From Methylopila sp. Yamaguchi (GTDB lineage: Bacteria; Pseudomonadota; Alphaproteobacteria; Rhizobiales; Methylopilaceae), in assembly GCF_002897035.1 (NCBI RefSeq), contig NZ_BAUX01000003.1, forward strand, positions 62,001 through 126,000: DNA of 64,000 nucleotides, written 5' to 3'. Every line of letters starts with the position of its first letter. The stretch's first letter is position 1. Below the pieces are notes generated by a model. The model was not told the origin of the DNA. It ran no database searches and saw only the letters and a list, made by a program, of their open reading frames with translations. Positions 55,721-64,000 of this stretch are shown in pieces. The position numbers and the translations under genes were made by a program.

Positions 55721-56866
55721 TCAGGCCCGCGCGGCCTTGAGCGCGGGCCGCTCCTCCCGCGCCTGCTGCTGGCGCGGGTCCGGAGCCGGCTGGCGCCCCA
55801 TGTCGGTCCGCAGCCGCGGCAGCGCGTAGGGGTGATGCTCGGCAAGCCATACGATCATCTTCTCGCGCATCTCGCAGCGCAGGTCCCACGCCTTGGGCGA
55901 ACTGCCCGACGACACCAGCAGGCGCACCTGGATGACGTGCTCCATGGCGTCCGAGACCTGCAGGTTCACGACCTGCCCGTCCCAGAGCGGCGAGGCCCTC
56001 ACCAGCTCCTCCAGCTTCGCCCGCATCAGCGCGATCGGCGCGGCGTGGTCGACATAAAGCATCACCGTTCCGATGATGGAGGCGCCCTCACGGGTCCAGT
56101 TCTGGAACGGCTTCTCGATAAAGTACTTCAGCGGCAGCACCAGCCGCCGCCAGTCCCACAGCCGCACCACGACGTAGGTCGCAGTGATCTCTTCGACCCA
56201 GCCCCATTCGTTCTCCACCACGATTGCGTCGTCGAGCCGGATCGGCTGGGTGATGGCGAGCTGGATGCCGGCGACGAGGTTGGCGAGCACCGGCTGCATG
56301 GCGAGGCCCAGGATGAGGCCCGCGGCGCCGGCGGAGGCGAGCAGCGACACGCCGTATTGCCGCACGCCGTCGAAGGTCATCAGAGTGGCGCCGATGGTGA
56401 CGACGACAAGCAGCGTGACGCCCGCGCGCTCGAAGATCTTCATCTGCGTCAGGTGCTTGCGCGCCAGCAGGTTGTCTTCCGAGTCGAGCTTGAACTTCCT
56501 GAGATAGATGACGGTCCAGATGTGCAGCGCCGTCGTCGCCGCCCAGCCGACCAGGATCATGAAGGCGACCAGCAGGCCGTGGCGGATGGCGTCGCTCTGG
56601 CGGTCGGTGAGCGGCGCCGCGGACGACACGATCGAGAGCGCGAGGATCAGCACGGCCAGCCGCGTCGGGCCGCGCGTGCGGGAGACCAGCGAACGCCAGA
56701 ACAGGCTGCGGTCCGCCACGAACGTCGTGAGCATGCGAAACGCGAGACGGTGGACTGCGATCGCGGCCGCCGCGCCGAGCGCAAGCAGAATGAGGCTGGC
56801 GCCCCAATCGGGAAGCCAGGACAGCCGTTCAGCCGCCCCTTCAACGAGCGTCACCGCTTCGTTCAT
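55721..56866 (-). CDS. Small mechanosensitive channel, MscS family
   Basis: A 381-residue inner-membrane channel with about four N-terminal helices, then the pore and MscS beta domain: SLLASAGAAGLILGLAMQPVLANLVAGIQLAITQPIRLDDAIVVENEWGWVEEITATYVVVRLWDWRRLVLPLKYFIEKPFQNWTR. The tail (TDMGRQPAPDPRQQQAREERPALKAARA) is charged. The ATG at 56866 follows a GGGGGG stretch. Smaller and less ornate than the 796-residue channel in the window. An exact EcfG promoter lies just upstream, so it should rise in osmotic or general stress. Confidence 0.9.
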   Translation of the reverse strand: MNEAVTLVEGAAERLSWLPDWGASLILLALGAAAAIAVHRLAFRMLTTFVADRSLFWRSLVSRTRGPTRLAVLILALSIVSSAAPLTDRQSDAIRHGLLVAFMILVGWAATTALHIWTVIYLRKFKLDSEDNLLARKHLTQMKIFERAGVTLLVVVTIGATLMTFDGVRQYGVSLLASAGAAGLILGLAMQPVLANLVAGIQLAITQPIRLDDAIVVENEWGWVEEITATYVVVRLWDWRRLVLPLKYFIEKPFQNWTREGASIIGTVMLYVDHAAPIALMRAKLEELVRASPLWDGQVVNLQVSDAMEHVIQVRLLVSSGSSPKAWDLRCEMREKMIVWLAEHHPYALPRLRTDMGRQPAPDPRQQQAREERPALKAARA

Positions 56867-56900
56867 GCGACCCCCCTGTCTGTGCGACGTAAGGACAGGG

Positions 56901-56925
56901 AACGCGAACGCCGCCATAGGGTTCC
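56901..56925 (-). promoter_or_regulatory. EcfG-type (general stress) promoter for the MscS-type channel
   Basis: On the minus strand GGAAC, 16 bp, CGTT, an exact consensus match with the -10 edge 34 bp before the ATG at 56866. Confidence 0.75.
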
Positions 56926-57032
56926 CGCATCGCGGGATGACGCCTTCGCAGGTGCGAGCGAAGCGCCCGGAGGATGCGCTCGCTGCGCCGCCAGCGCGCC
57001 AGCCATGCGCAATCTGTGTAGCGGGCTATTAG

Positions 57033-57044
57033 TTAGCGTCCTAA
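57033..57044. promoter_or_regulatory. SlyA/MarR-type operator over the marR start region
   Basis: TTAG-CGTC-CTAA, a 12-bp palindrome with the half-sites of the SlyA box (TTAGCAAGCTAA), flanked by further TTAG/CTAA repeats within 57029-57048. It overlaps the leader just before the marR ATG at 57054, as expected for autorepression of the marR-aae operon. Confidence 0.6.
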
Positions 57045-57053
57045 TTAGTGGCG

Positions 57054-57503
57054 ATGTCGTCTCGCCCTTCGCCCTCCGCCGTCACCGATTTCGGCTTCGG
57101 CCTTACGCTCGCCGCGCGCCGCTGGCGCCGGACGATCGACGAGGCGCTCGCGCGCTATGACCTGAGCGACGCCAGCTGGCGCCCGCTGCTGCACCTCGAC
57201 CGGCTGGGGGAGGGGGCCCGCCAGCAGGACCTCGCGCACGCGCTCGGGATCGAGGGGCCGTCCCTCGTCCGTTTGCTCGATCGTCTGGCCGCGGCCGAGC
57301 TGATCGAGCGCCGTGAAGACCCCACTGACCGGCGCGCCAAGACGCTCCATTTCACCGCTCGGGGCCGCGACGAGACGGCGCGGCTCAAGCAGGTGGTTGC
57401 GGAGGTCTGCGCGGAGATGCTTGAGGGCGCGCCCGCCGAGGAGATCGCCGCTGCGACGCGGCTGCTCGCGCGGCTCGCGCTCGACCGGAGCCCGCGCCCG
57501 TGA
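57054..57503 (+). CDS. MarR-family transcriptional regulator
   Basis: A 149-residue winged-helix repressor (GTG at 57048 adds two residues). LTLAARRWRRTIDEALARYDLSDASWRPLLHLDRL leads to the recognition helices QQDLAHALGIEGPSLVRLLDRLAAAELIERREDPTDRRAKTLHFTARG, where DRR is the wing signature. It overlaps the following efflux gene by 4 bp (GTGA). It probably represses the operon until an aromatic acid or drug binds it. Confidence 0.9.
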   Translation: MSSRPSPSAVTDFGFGLTLAARRWRRTIDEALARYDLSDASWRPLLHLDRLGEGARQQDLAHALGIEGPSLVRLLDRLAAAELIERREDPTDRRAKTLHFTARGRDETARLKQVVAEVCAEMLEGAPAEEIAAATRLLARLALDRSPRP

Positions 57504-59533
57504 GCCCCGTCGTCCGCGATCGGCTGATCTTCACGACACGGACGACGCTCGCGGCCGGCCTCGCGGCCTTCGTCGCCTTCGTGGTCGAGCTGCCGCAGGC
57601 CTCGAGCTCGATCATGACGGTGTTCATCGTGTCTCAGCCGCTGACCGGCATGGTCTTGTCGAAGGCGCTCTACCGCACGGTCGGCACCATCGTCGGCGGC
57701 GTCGTCGCGGTCGCGATCACGGCGACGCTCTACGACGCCCGCGAGCTGTTCGTGGTCGCGGTTTCGCTCTGGATCGCGGGCTGCGTCTTCGTGTCGATCT
57801 ATCTGCGCGATGCGCCGGCCTCCTATGGCGCGCTGCTCTCCGGCTACACCGTGGCGATCATCGCCTTCCCAGTGGTGGACGCGCCGGACACGGTGTTCCT
57901 GGCGGCGCTCGACCGCATCGCCGAAATCTTCGTCGGCCTCGCGTCCGCGACCGTCCTGAGCCAGGTGTTCTTTCCGCGCAGCGCGGGGCGCGCGCTGAAG
58001 GCCTCGGCGGAAACGGCGCTCGCCTCGGCCTCACGCTGGGCGGCCGACACGCTGCGTGGGCGGCCCGACCCTGCCGCCGTGCTGCGCGACCGGCGCGCGC
58101 TCGTGGCGAACGTCGCGACGCTCGACGGCCTGCGCATCCACGCCTCGTTCGACAGCGCGACGGTGCGCCTCTCCAACCGCCGTATCCGCTTGCTGCACGG
58201 GCGGCTGATCTCGTTCCTCGCGCTGGTCGTCGCGATCCACGACCGCATGGAGATCCTGCGCGCCGAGCGCCCGGATCGGTTCGCGACGCTCGCTCCCACG
58301 CTCGCCGGCGCCGCGGACGCGATGGCGGCCGGCGCGCCGGCGGGGGCGCGCACGGCCGCGGCCAAGGCCGTGCTGGCGGCGGCCCCCGACTTCGCCGCGA
58401 TGCGGGCGAGCGCCGGCGCGGTGCTGGAGCGGACCATCCTGGTCCGAGTCGCCGACCTGCTCGCGCTGCGCGACGACCTCGACGGGCTGTCCGACCTCCG
58501 GGCCCCGGAGACCGACCGCGCAGCGGGCGAGGCGCCGGCCACGCTCGAGCGCTACCGCGACTACCAGCTCGCCTTCACGGCCGCCGCGGCGGCCTTCGTC
58601 GCGCTGGTCGGCACCTTCGCCTTCTGGATTCTGTCCGGCTGGGTGAGCGGGGCGGGCGCGGTGATCTTCGTCGCCGTCATGGCGAGCCTGTTCGCGCAGG
58701 CCGACGACCCCGCCGCCGCGGCCGGCGGCTTTACCCTTATGACGGCGGTCGGGGCTGTGGTCGCAGGGGTCTATCTGTTCGGCGTGCTTCCTCGGCTCGA
58801 GGGCTTCGAGGCGCTTGCCCTCGCGCTCGCCCCGCTGGTGTTCGGCGCCGCCTACGCCATGTCGATCCCGGCCTACACGCTGCGCGCGCTCGCGCTCGGC
58901 CTTGGGGCGATCAACATCATCTCGCTGAGCAACGTGATGACCTACGACTTCGCGGCCTACGCCAACACGACGGTCGCGAGCCTGTTCGGGCTCGGCTTGG
59001 CCGCGGCGCTGCTGCGGGTGTTGCGGCCGATCGGGACGGCCTGGCCCGTGGCGCGGCTGGTCGCGGGGCTGCGACGCGACCTCGCGGAGGCCGCGGCGAG
59101 CCGCGAGGCCCCGACGCGCACCGGGTTCGAAAGCCGCATGTTCGACCGCATCAATGGGCTCATGATCCGGCTCGACCTGCGTGACCCCCGCCAGCTCGCG
59201 CTCGAGCAGGGCGCGCTGGCGGCCCTGCGCGTCGGCCTCAACACCTTGGCGCTGCGGCGCGTGGTGCGCGCCCTGCCGTCGGCCGTCGGCGCGCCGCTCG
59301 CCGACGCCCTCGCCGAACTCGCGCGCCATTTCCGCCGGCTCGCCCGCCGGGAGCCCTCCGTCCCGCCGCTCGACCGGCTGGACGCGGCGCTCAGCGCCGC
59401 GCTGGCGCAGGGGCCGGCCGACGAGGCGGAGGCCGCGGAGCTTGCGGTCTGGATCGCGGCGCTGCGCTCGAGCCTCGCGCAGCACCCCGCGCTGTTCGGC
59501 GTGGCGAGGCGCGTCGGGGAGGCGGCGGCATGA
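57500..59533 (+). CDS. aaeB: FUSC/AaeB-type aromatic efflux membrane protein
   Basis: A 677-residue inner-membrane protein of the FUSC (AaeB) family. Two hydrophobic blocks, each of five to six helices, flank a soluble region: TTLAAGLAAFVAFVVELPQASSSIMTVFIVSQPLTGMVLSKALYRTVGTIVGG at the start and FTAAAAAFVALVGTFAFWILSGWVSGAGAVIFVAVMASLFAQADDPA near 370. With AaeA and AaeX it exports aromatic carboxylic acids such as p-hydroxybenzoate. GTG start overlaps marR and the ATGA at the end overlaps the small gene, so the operon is tightly coupled. Confidence 0.9.
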   Translation: MSPVVRDRLIFTTRTTLAAGLAAFVAFVVELPQASSSIMTVFIVSQPLTGMVLSKALYRTVGTIVGGVVAVAITATLYDARELFVVAVSLWIAGCVFVSIYLRDAPASYGALLSGYTVAIIAFPVVDAPDTVFLAALDRIAEIFVGLASATVLSQVFFPRSAGRALKASAETALASASRWAADTLRGRPDPAAVLRDRRALVANVATLDGLRIHASFDSATVRLSNRRIRLLHGRLISFLALVVAIHDRMEILRAERPDRFATLAPTLAGAADAMAAGAPAGARTAAAKAVLAAAPDFAAMRASAGAVLERTILVRVADLLALRDDLDGLSDLRAPETDRAAGEAPATLERYRDYQLAFTAAAAAFVALVGTFAFWILSGWVSGAGAVIFVAVMASLFAQADDPAAAAGGFTLMTAVGAVVAGVYLFGVLPRLEGFEALALALAPLVFGAAYAMSIPAYTLRALALGLGAINIISLSNVMTYDFAAYANTTVASLFGLGLAAALLRVLRPIGTAWPVARLVAGLRRDLAEAAASREAPTRTGFESRMFDRINGLMIRLDLRDPRQLALEQGALAALRVGLNTLALRRVVRALPSAVGAPLADALAELARHFRRLARREPSVPPLDRLDAALSAALAQGPADEAEAAELAVWIAALRSSLAQHPALFGVARRVGEAAA

Positions 59534-59727
59534 TCAAGGAGGTCGACCTCTTCGGCGTCTTCGTGCCGCCCCTGCTGCTCTACGCCGCGCTGGCCGGGCT
59601 GATCTGGCAGCCGCTCCGCATCCTGCTGGAGCGGACGGGCTTTTACAGGCTCGTCTGGCATCCCGCCCTGTTCAACGTGTCGGCCTACGTGCTGACGCTG
59701 GCGGCGGTCGTCGCCGTCCTGATGTGA
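59530..59727 (+). CDS. aaeX: AaeX-like DUF1656 protein
   Basis: A 65-residue protein with two hydrophobic helices (FGVFVPPLLLYAALAGLIWQPL and YVLTLAAVVAVLM) linked by RILLERTGFYRLVWHPALF. The first part matches DUF1656, the small gene always found between FUSC permease and HlyD fusion protein genes. ATGA overlap with aaeB. Function unknown but required in the same efflux unit. Confidence 0.9.
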   Translation: MIKEVDLFGVFVPPLLLYAALAGLIWQPLRILLERTGFYRLVWHPALFNVSAYVLTLAAVVAVLM

Positions 59728-59740
59728 GGCTTCGCAAATC

Positions 59741-60613
59741 ATGTCGATCGCTGCGAGGAGCTTCCGGGTCCTCCTCACCCTCGTCGTCTTCGCCGCGGCC
59801 CTCGCCGGCGGGTGGTACGTCTGGCGCGCCTACGCCGACACGCCCTGGACGCGGGACGGCCGGGTGCGCGCCAACGTCATCCAGGTGACGCCAGACGTCT
59901 CCGGGGCCGCGACCGACCTGACCGTGCAGGACAACCAGACGGTGAAGAAGGGCGACGTGCTCTTCGTCATCGACCAGGCGCGCTACAAGCTCGCGCTCGA
60001 CCAGGCCGAGGCGACGGTCGACGGGCGCTTCGGCGAGCTGCAGCAGCGGCGCAAGGAGGCGGAGCGCCGGGACCGACTGACCTCCGCCGCCGTCGCCGAC
60101 GAGGCGCGCGAGCAGGCGCGCACCGCGGTCGTCACCGCCGAAGCCGCGTGGCGGCAGGCGATCGTCGAGCGCGACGTGGCGAAGCTCAACTTCGACCGCA
60201 CCGTCGTGCGCTCCCCCGTCAACGGCTACGTCACCAACCTTCTGCTGAACGAGGGCGACTATGCGACCGCGGGCAAGGCGGCGGTCGCCGTCGTCGACAG
60301 CGACTCGTTCTATGTCGCCGGCTACTTCGAGGAGACCAAGCTGCGCGCCATCCGCGAGGGCGACCCGGCGACCGTGCGCCTGATGGGCCACGATGGCGAC
60401 CTCACAGGCCGTGTGGAGAGCGTGGCGCGCGCCATCGTCGACCGGGACAACGTCACGAGCGCGGACCTGATCGCGAACGTGAACCCGAGTTTCACCTGGG
60501 TGAGGCTGGCCCAGCGCATCCCGGTCCGCATCAAGCTCGACCCGCTGCCGGCGGGCCTGACGCTCGCCGCGGGCATGACCGCGACGGTGGTGGTTCATCC
60601 CACGGCGCGGTGA
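59741..60613 (+). CDS. aaeA: HlyD-family periplasmic adaptor (AaeA)
   Basis: A 290-residue membrane-fusion protein. One N-terminal anchor (VLLTLVVFAAALAGGWYVW), the lipoyl half-motifs DGRVRANVIQVTPDVSGAATDLTVQDNQTVKKGDVLFVID and DRTVVRSPVNGYVTNLLLNEGDYATAG, a helical hairpin between them and a beta-barrel end (AGYFEETKLRAIREGDPATVRL). It would couple the AaeB permease to an outer-membrane channel. 13 bp after aaeX, same operon. Confidence 0.92.
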   Translation: MSIAARSFRVLLTLVVFAAALAGGWYVWRAYADTPWTRDGRVRANVIQVTPDVSGAATDLTVQDNQTVKKGDVLFVIDQARYKLALDQAEATVDGRFGELQQRRKEAERRDRLTSAAVADEAREQARTAVVTAEAAWRQAIVERDVAKLNFDRTVVRSPVNGYVTNLLLNEGDYATAGKAAVAVVDSDSFYVAGYFEETKLRAIREGDPATVRLMGHDGDLTGRVESVARAIVDRDNVTSADLIANVNPSFTWVRLAQRIPVRIKLDPLPAGLTLAAGMTATVVVHPTAR

Positions 60614-60851
60614 GACTTCCGCCGACGCAGGTACGCGCGGGCGATCCCTCGCTCGGAACGGGAGGGTGGACGGGCGAACGCCCCGGCCGGGTGGGGTATA
60701 CGCCGGACGAAGCTCCGACGTCCCACCGCGTTCCAGCGCCGTCACCCCCAACGCCCCGAACCCCATCCAACTTCGGCCTGCCGGCCAAGGCCAACCCACG
60801 CTACGGGGGGAGGGCTCCCCGCATCTTAGCCCGTAGCGTGAAAGGCGCAGC
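60614..60851. repeat. Intergenic region with an 11-bp inverted repeat
   Basis: The gap between convergent aaeA and comM. CACGCTACGGG (60797-60807) and CCCGTAGCGTG (60830-60840) form a perfect 11-bp stem around a 22-nt loop and could end both transcripts. A GGTGGACGGGCG stretch near 60664 repeats one at 8705. No gene seen. Confidence 0.6.
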
Positions 60852-62381
60852 TCACGCCGCCCGCGCCTCCGCGGCGGGCGCAGCGCGGTAGGCCAAGGCT
60901 TCGGCGAGGTGGATGCGGCCGACGGTCTCCACGCTGTCCAGGTCGGCGATGGTGCGGGCGACCTTCAGCACGCGGTGATATCCCCGCGCCGACAGTTTGA
61001 GCGCGTCGGCGGCGTCGCGCAGCAGCTTGAGGCCCGCTGCGTCGGGACGGGCGATCTCCTCGAGCAGCGCGACGGGCGCGTGGGCGTTCACCGCGACGCC
61101 ATCAAGGCCGAGCGCGGCAAAGCGGCCGGCCTGCCGGCGGCGCGCCTCGGCGACGCGCGCGGCGACCGTCGCGCTGTCCTCGAGCGCGGGCGGCGCCATC
61201 AGGTCGGCGGCGCTCACCGCCGGGACGTCGAGGCGCAGGTCGATGCGGTCGAGCAGGGGGCCGGAGATCCGCGCCTGATAGTCCGCGGCGCAGCGCGGGC
61301 CGCGGCGGCAGGCGTGGCCCGCCTCGCCTCCGCCGCAGCGGCAGGGGTTCATGGCCGCGACCAGCTGGAAGCGGGCGGGATAGGCGATGCGGTGGTTGGC
61401 GCGGGCGATGACCGCCTCGCCGGTTTCCAGCGGCTGGCGCAGCGCGTCGAGCGCCTGGGCGGAGAACTCCGGCAGCTCGTCGAGGAACAGCACGCCGTTG
61501 TGGGCGAGCGCGATCTCGCCGGGCCGCGGCCGGGCCCCGCCGCCGACCAGCGCGGCCATGGAGGCGGAGTGGTGCGGCGCGCGGAACGGCCGGCGGTTCG
61601 ACAGCCTTCCGCCGGCGAGCTCGCCCGCGATCGAGCGGATCATTGCGACCTCGAGCAGCTCGCGCGCGCCGAGCGGCGGCAGCAGCGAGGGCAGGCGGCT
61701 CGCGAGCATCGACTTGCCGGCGCCCGGCGGTCCGTTGAGCAGGATATTGTGCCCGCCGGCGGCTGCGATCTCGAGCGCGCGCTTCGCCGTCTCCTGGCCA
61801 CGCACGTCCTTGAGGTCGGGCTGCGCGCCGGCCGCGTCGGGCAGGCCGGGGCGGGGACGGGCCAGAACCTGCACGCCCTTGAGGTGGTTCGCGATCTGGA
61901 GCAGCGAGCGGGGCGCGACGATGGCGAGGTCCGCGCTCGCCCACGCGGCCTCGGGCCCGCAGGATTCCGGACAGATCAGCGCGTGGCCGCGGGCCACGGC
62001 CGCGACCGCCGCGGGGAGACAGCCCGCGACGCTGGCGATCGTGCCGTCGAGCGCGAGCTCGCCGAGCACGGTCACGCCCGCGAGCGCGTCCTGCGGCACG
62101 GCGCCGATCGCCGCCATCAGGCCGAGCGCGATCGGCAGGTCGAAGTGGCTCCCCTCCTTGGGGAGGTCGGCGGGGGCGAGATTGACGGTGATGCGCCGCG
62201 GCGGCAGCGCGAGGCCGGAGGCGATCAGCGCCGCGCGCACCCGCTCGCGCGCCTCGGTCACCGCCTTATCGGGCAGGCCCACCACGTTGAAGGCCGGCAG
62301 GCCCGGCGCGACCTGCACCTGCACGTCGACGGCGCGGGCCTCGATGCCCTCGAACGCCACCGTTGAGACCCAAACGACCAT
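60852..62381 (-). CDS. comM: ComM/YifB-type Mg-chelatase-like AAA+ ATPase
   Basis: A 509-residue protein. The N-terminal Lon-protease-like fold carries VVGLPDKAVTEARERVRAALIASGLALPPRRITVNLAPADLPKEG. The AAA+ module has GPPGAGKSMLASRLPSLLPPL (Walker A), GVLFLDELPEF (Walker B) and a Cys cluster CRCGGGEAGHACRRGPRC before the C-terminal DRIDLRLDVP domain. ComM is a hexameric helicase that promotes branch migration of incoming DNA in natural transformation. The start at 62381 is MVVWVSTVAF, the family start; the ATG at 62426 adds Gly/Arg codons. Confidence 0.93.
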   Translation of the reverse strand: MVVWVSTVAFEGIEARAVDVQVQVAPGLPAFNVVGLPDKAVTEARERVRAALIASGLALPPRRITVNLAPADLPKEGSHFDLPIALGLMAAIGAVPQDALAGVTVLGELALDGTIASVAGCLPAAVAAVARGHALICPESCGPEAAWASADLAIVAPRSLLQIANHLKGVQVLARPRPGLPDAAGAQPDLKDVRGQETAKRALEIAAAGGHNILLNGPPGAGKSMLASRLPSLLPPLGARELLEVAMIRSIAGELAGGRLSNRRPFRAPHHSASMAALVGGGARPRPGEIALAHNGVLFLDELPEFSAQALDALRQPLETGEAVIARANHRIAYPARFQLVAAMNPCRCGGGEAGHACRRGPRCAADYQARISGPLLDRIDLRLDVPAVSAADLMAPPALEDSATVAARVAEARRRQAGRFAALGLDGVAVNAHAPVALLEEIARPDAAGLKLLRDAADALKLSARGYHRVLKVARTIADLDSVETVGRIHLAEALAYRAAPAAEARAA

Positions 62382-62504
62382 GCCGCCGCCCCCGCCCTGA
62401 CGCACGCGATGGTAGCGGCGGCGCAACCGCCGTCAAGAACAATCAGCGAACATTCGCTTGATCGACTTCGGGGCGCCCAGGTCGCCATGGCAGGCGCTTG
62501 ACGA

Positions 62505-62548
62505 TCTCGCCTGGATTCCCGGATGCAACGGGGATGACGAAGCAGTAG
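62505..62548. repeat. Partial copy of the variant two-hairpin repeat
   Basis: GCCTGGATTCCCGGAT, five bases and CGGGGATGACGAAG resemble the second arm of the element at 10347-10434 with decayed pairing. It lies in the 197-bp gap between comM and mepA. Confidence 0.45.
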
Positions 62549-62578
62549 GCCTTCAACTCCGGCTCTTAGACAGGCCCT

Positions 62579-63496
62579 TCACGGCTCGCGGATGACGGCC
62601 GCGCACTCCGCTGGCATGTCCTTCAGCGTCATCGGCGGGCGCGGCTTCGGCGGAATTTTCGGCGGCGTCGGGAACAGCCGGCCCGGCGTGAACCACCAGT
62701 CGAGCGGCTTGCCGCAGCCGTCGCCGGGGACGACGTCCGCCTGGGGTTTGCAGGAGGCCTCGCCGGCGGGGCAGCCCAGCCGCACGTGGAAGTGGTAGTC
62801 GTGGCCCCACTGCGGCCGCACCTTCTGCAGCCAGCCGCGGTCGCCGCGCGCGTCGCGGCACACGGCCCGTTTGATCGCGGGGTTGACCAGGATGCGCTCC
62901 ACCTGCGGGTCGAGCGCCGCGTCCTTCAGCACCTGCATGTGGTCCGCGGACCAGAAGCGGTTCGTGTCGATCCGGTTCTCGGCGACGACGTTGGTGGACA
63001 TCAGCGTCTCGCGCTGCGCCATCGTCAGCGGTTGCGCGGGCATGGGGCGCAGCCAGATGTCCACGTCGAGGCCGATCTGGTGCGAGGCGTGGCCCTTGAT
63101 CATGGGGCCGCCGCGCGGCTGGGACATGTCGCCGACGAGCACCCCCGGCCAGGAGGTGTTCGACGCCACCCGCTTCGAGAACCGCTGGATGAAGCTCACC
63201 AGCGTCAGGCGACCATAGAAGCGGTCACGCGAGGGCCGCATCACCTGCCACGTCGGGCCGCTGAGCGGCAGCATGGAGGCGCTTGCGAGACAGCCCTTGG
63301 AGTAGAAGCCGATCGACCGCTCGCGCCCCGTGCTCGGGCGGGTCACCCGGCCGAACAGCTCCTTCGCGGGCGTCGTCGCGGTGATCGGCGGCATGGGCGG
63401 CAGGCGGAAGCCGGGCGGCGTCACGTCCTGCGCCCAGGCGGCGCCGGCGGCGCAGGCGAAGAACGCGGCGGCGGCGAGAGCGAGCTTCAGCGTCAT
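62579..63496 (-). CDS. mepA: Penicillin-insensitive murein endopeptidase
   Basis: A 305-residue periplasmic LAS metallopeptidase that cleaves D-Ala-meso-DAP cross-links of peptidoglycan. A signal peptide ([19 protein letters not shown]) is followed by the mature enzyme with zinc ligands in [15 protein letters not shown] (His, Asp) and [12 protein letters not shown] (His). The six Cys are typical of MepA. The start overlaps the glutathione synthetase stop (ATGA), fixing it at 63496 and linking their translation. The C-terminus is Pro-rich. Confidence 0.94.
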   Translation of the reverse strand: MTLKLALAAAAFFACAAGAAWAQDVTPPGFRLPPMPPITATTPAKELFGRVTRPSTGRERSIGFYSKGCLASASMLPLSGPTWQVMRPSRDRFYGRLTLVSFIQRFSKRVASNTSWPGVLVGDMSQPRGGPMIKGHASHQIGLDVDIWLRPMPAQPLTMAQRETLMSTNVVAENRIDTNRFWSADHMQVLKDAALDPQVERILVNPAIKRAVCRDARGDRGWLQKVRPQWGHDYHFHVRLGCPAGEASCKPQADVVPGDGCGKPLDWWFTPGRLFPTPPKIPPKPRPPMTLKDMPAECAAVIREP

Positions 63497-64000
63497 GCGG
63501 CGGCGCGGCTCCGCTTGCCTTCGATGGCGTCCCAGGTGATCGCCGCGACGTCCGGGCCGCCGAGCCGCTTGATGGCGCGAACGCCGGTGGGGGAGGTCAC
63601 GTTGATTTCGGTCAGATTGCCGTCGATCACGTCGATGCCGACGAACAGCAGCCCGCGCCGCGACAGCTCCGGCCCGATGCGCGCACAGATCTCCTGCTCG
63701 CGCGGGGTGATCTCGGTGGTCTGCGCCGCGCCGCCGCGCACCATGTTGGCGCGCAGATCGCCCACCGCCGGCACGCGGTTCACCGCGCCCGCGAACACGC
63801 CGTCCACCAGCAGGATGCGCTTGTCGCCCGCGGCGACCTTCGGCAGGAACTTCTGCACCATCCACGGCTCGCGGAAGGTGGTCGAGAACAGGTCGATCAG
63901 CGAGCCGTAGTTCAGGTCGTCGGCGGTCACGCGGAACACCGCCGCTCCGCCGTTGCCGTAGAGCGGCTTCACCACGATGTCGCCGTGCTCGGCGCGGAAG
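63493..64000 (-). CDS. gshB: Glutathione synthetase, C-terminal part
   Basis: About 168 C-terminal residues of the ATP-grasp enzyme that joins glycine to gamma-glutamylcysteine; the family is about 315 residues and the start lies beyond the right edge. Seen: [18 protein letters not shown] (ATP-binding loop), [41 protein letters not shown] and the metal site [23 protein letters not shown]. Runs in one frame to base 64000. Followed by mepA with overlap. Confidence 0.93.
   Translation of the reverse strand, partial: FRAEHGDIVVKPLYGNGGAAVFRVTADDLNYGSLIDLFSTTFREPWMVQKFLPKVAAGDKRILLVDGVFAGAVNRVPAVGDLRANMVRGGAAQTTEITPREQEICARIGPELSRRGLLFVGIDVIDGNLTEINVTSPTGVRAIKRLGGPDVAAITWDAIEGKRSRAAA

Overview
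The window is a very GC-rich chromosomal segment of an alphaproteobacterium, most likely of the order Hyphomicrobiales (Rhizobiales). The basis is the gene content: an ethylmalonyl-CoA-pathway mesaconyl-CoA hydratase, homospermidine synthase, DUF3297, DUF1737, HWE/HisKA_2-type signalling, a LOV kinase with a single-domain regulator, and ECF promoters of the EcfG and Caulobacter SigF types. A methylotroph-like relative is plausible but is not proven by the sequence. Both ends are cut: phnM runs off the left edge and gshB off the right. No rRNA, tRNA, CRISPR array, insertion sequence or prophage was recognised.

Layout. 1-5.6 kb: phnM (partial), a gamma-glutamyltransferase homologue that seems to have lost its nucleophile, a His-rich CobW-type GTPase, xerC and an AHSA1/SRPBCC protein. 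5.7-8.6 kb: a zinc-uptake operon (His-rich membrane protein, ATPase, permease, binding protein) behind a perfect Zur-like palindrome. 9-15 kb: a WD40 protein, two GH13 enzymes and a PHB-type esterase. 15-21 kb: DUF3297, pckA, an HD-GYP protein, an acetyltransferase and leuC. 21.6-27 kb: a signalling block (GGDEF/EAL, LovK/LovR-like pair, cNMP-binding protein, OmpR regulator, YkuD). 27-36 kb: Bax-inhibitor-1 protein, VOC protein, lipoprotein, leuB, asd, meaC and argE. 36-47 kb: HVA_TUDOR plus DUF6321 pair, a large MscS channel, a hybrid kinase, metW, chaA plus an EF-hand protein, a NhaD-like antiporter and a BON-LysM protein. 47-52 kb: divergent sigF-nrsF and bufABC-doxX, a bufferin (copper-buffering RiPP) locus. 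52-64 kb: hss, a decayed SEC-C gene, DUF1523, a Tat-exported flavin dehydrogenase with a CXXCH motif, a second MscS channel, a marR-aaeBXA efflux operon, comM, mepA and gshB.

Regulatory logic read from the DNA. (1) The sigF/bufA intergenic region has two divergent promoters of one type, GTAACG-N16-CGAA and GTAACG-N16-CGTA, so SigF probably drives both its own operon and the bufferin operon. (2) Four loci have GGAAC-N16/17-CGTT motifs, the general-stress EcfG signature: the GH13/trehalose-synthase-like pair, the second MscS channel, the HVA_TUDOR-DUF6321 pair and a small secreted protein. A one-mismatch version precedes the LovK-like kinase. (3) A Zur-type palindrome governs the zinc operon. 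(4) A SlyA-like TTAG-N4-CTAA palindrome overlaps the marR start.

Intergenic spaces carry at least two families of short palindromic repeats. One is a composite of two hairpins about 40-60 bp apart (three near-identical copies plus a sequence variant). The other is CTCCTCA-N3-TGAGGAG.
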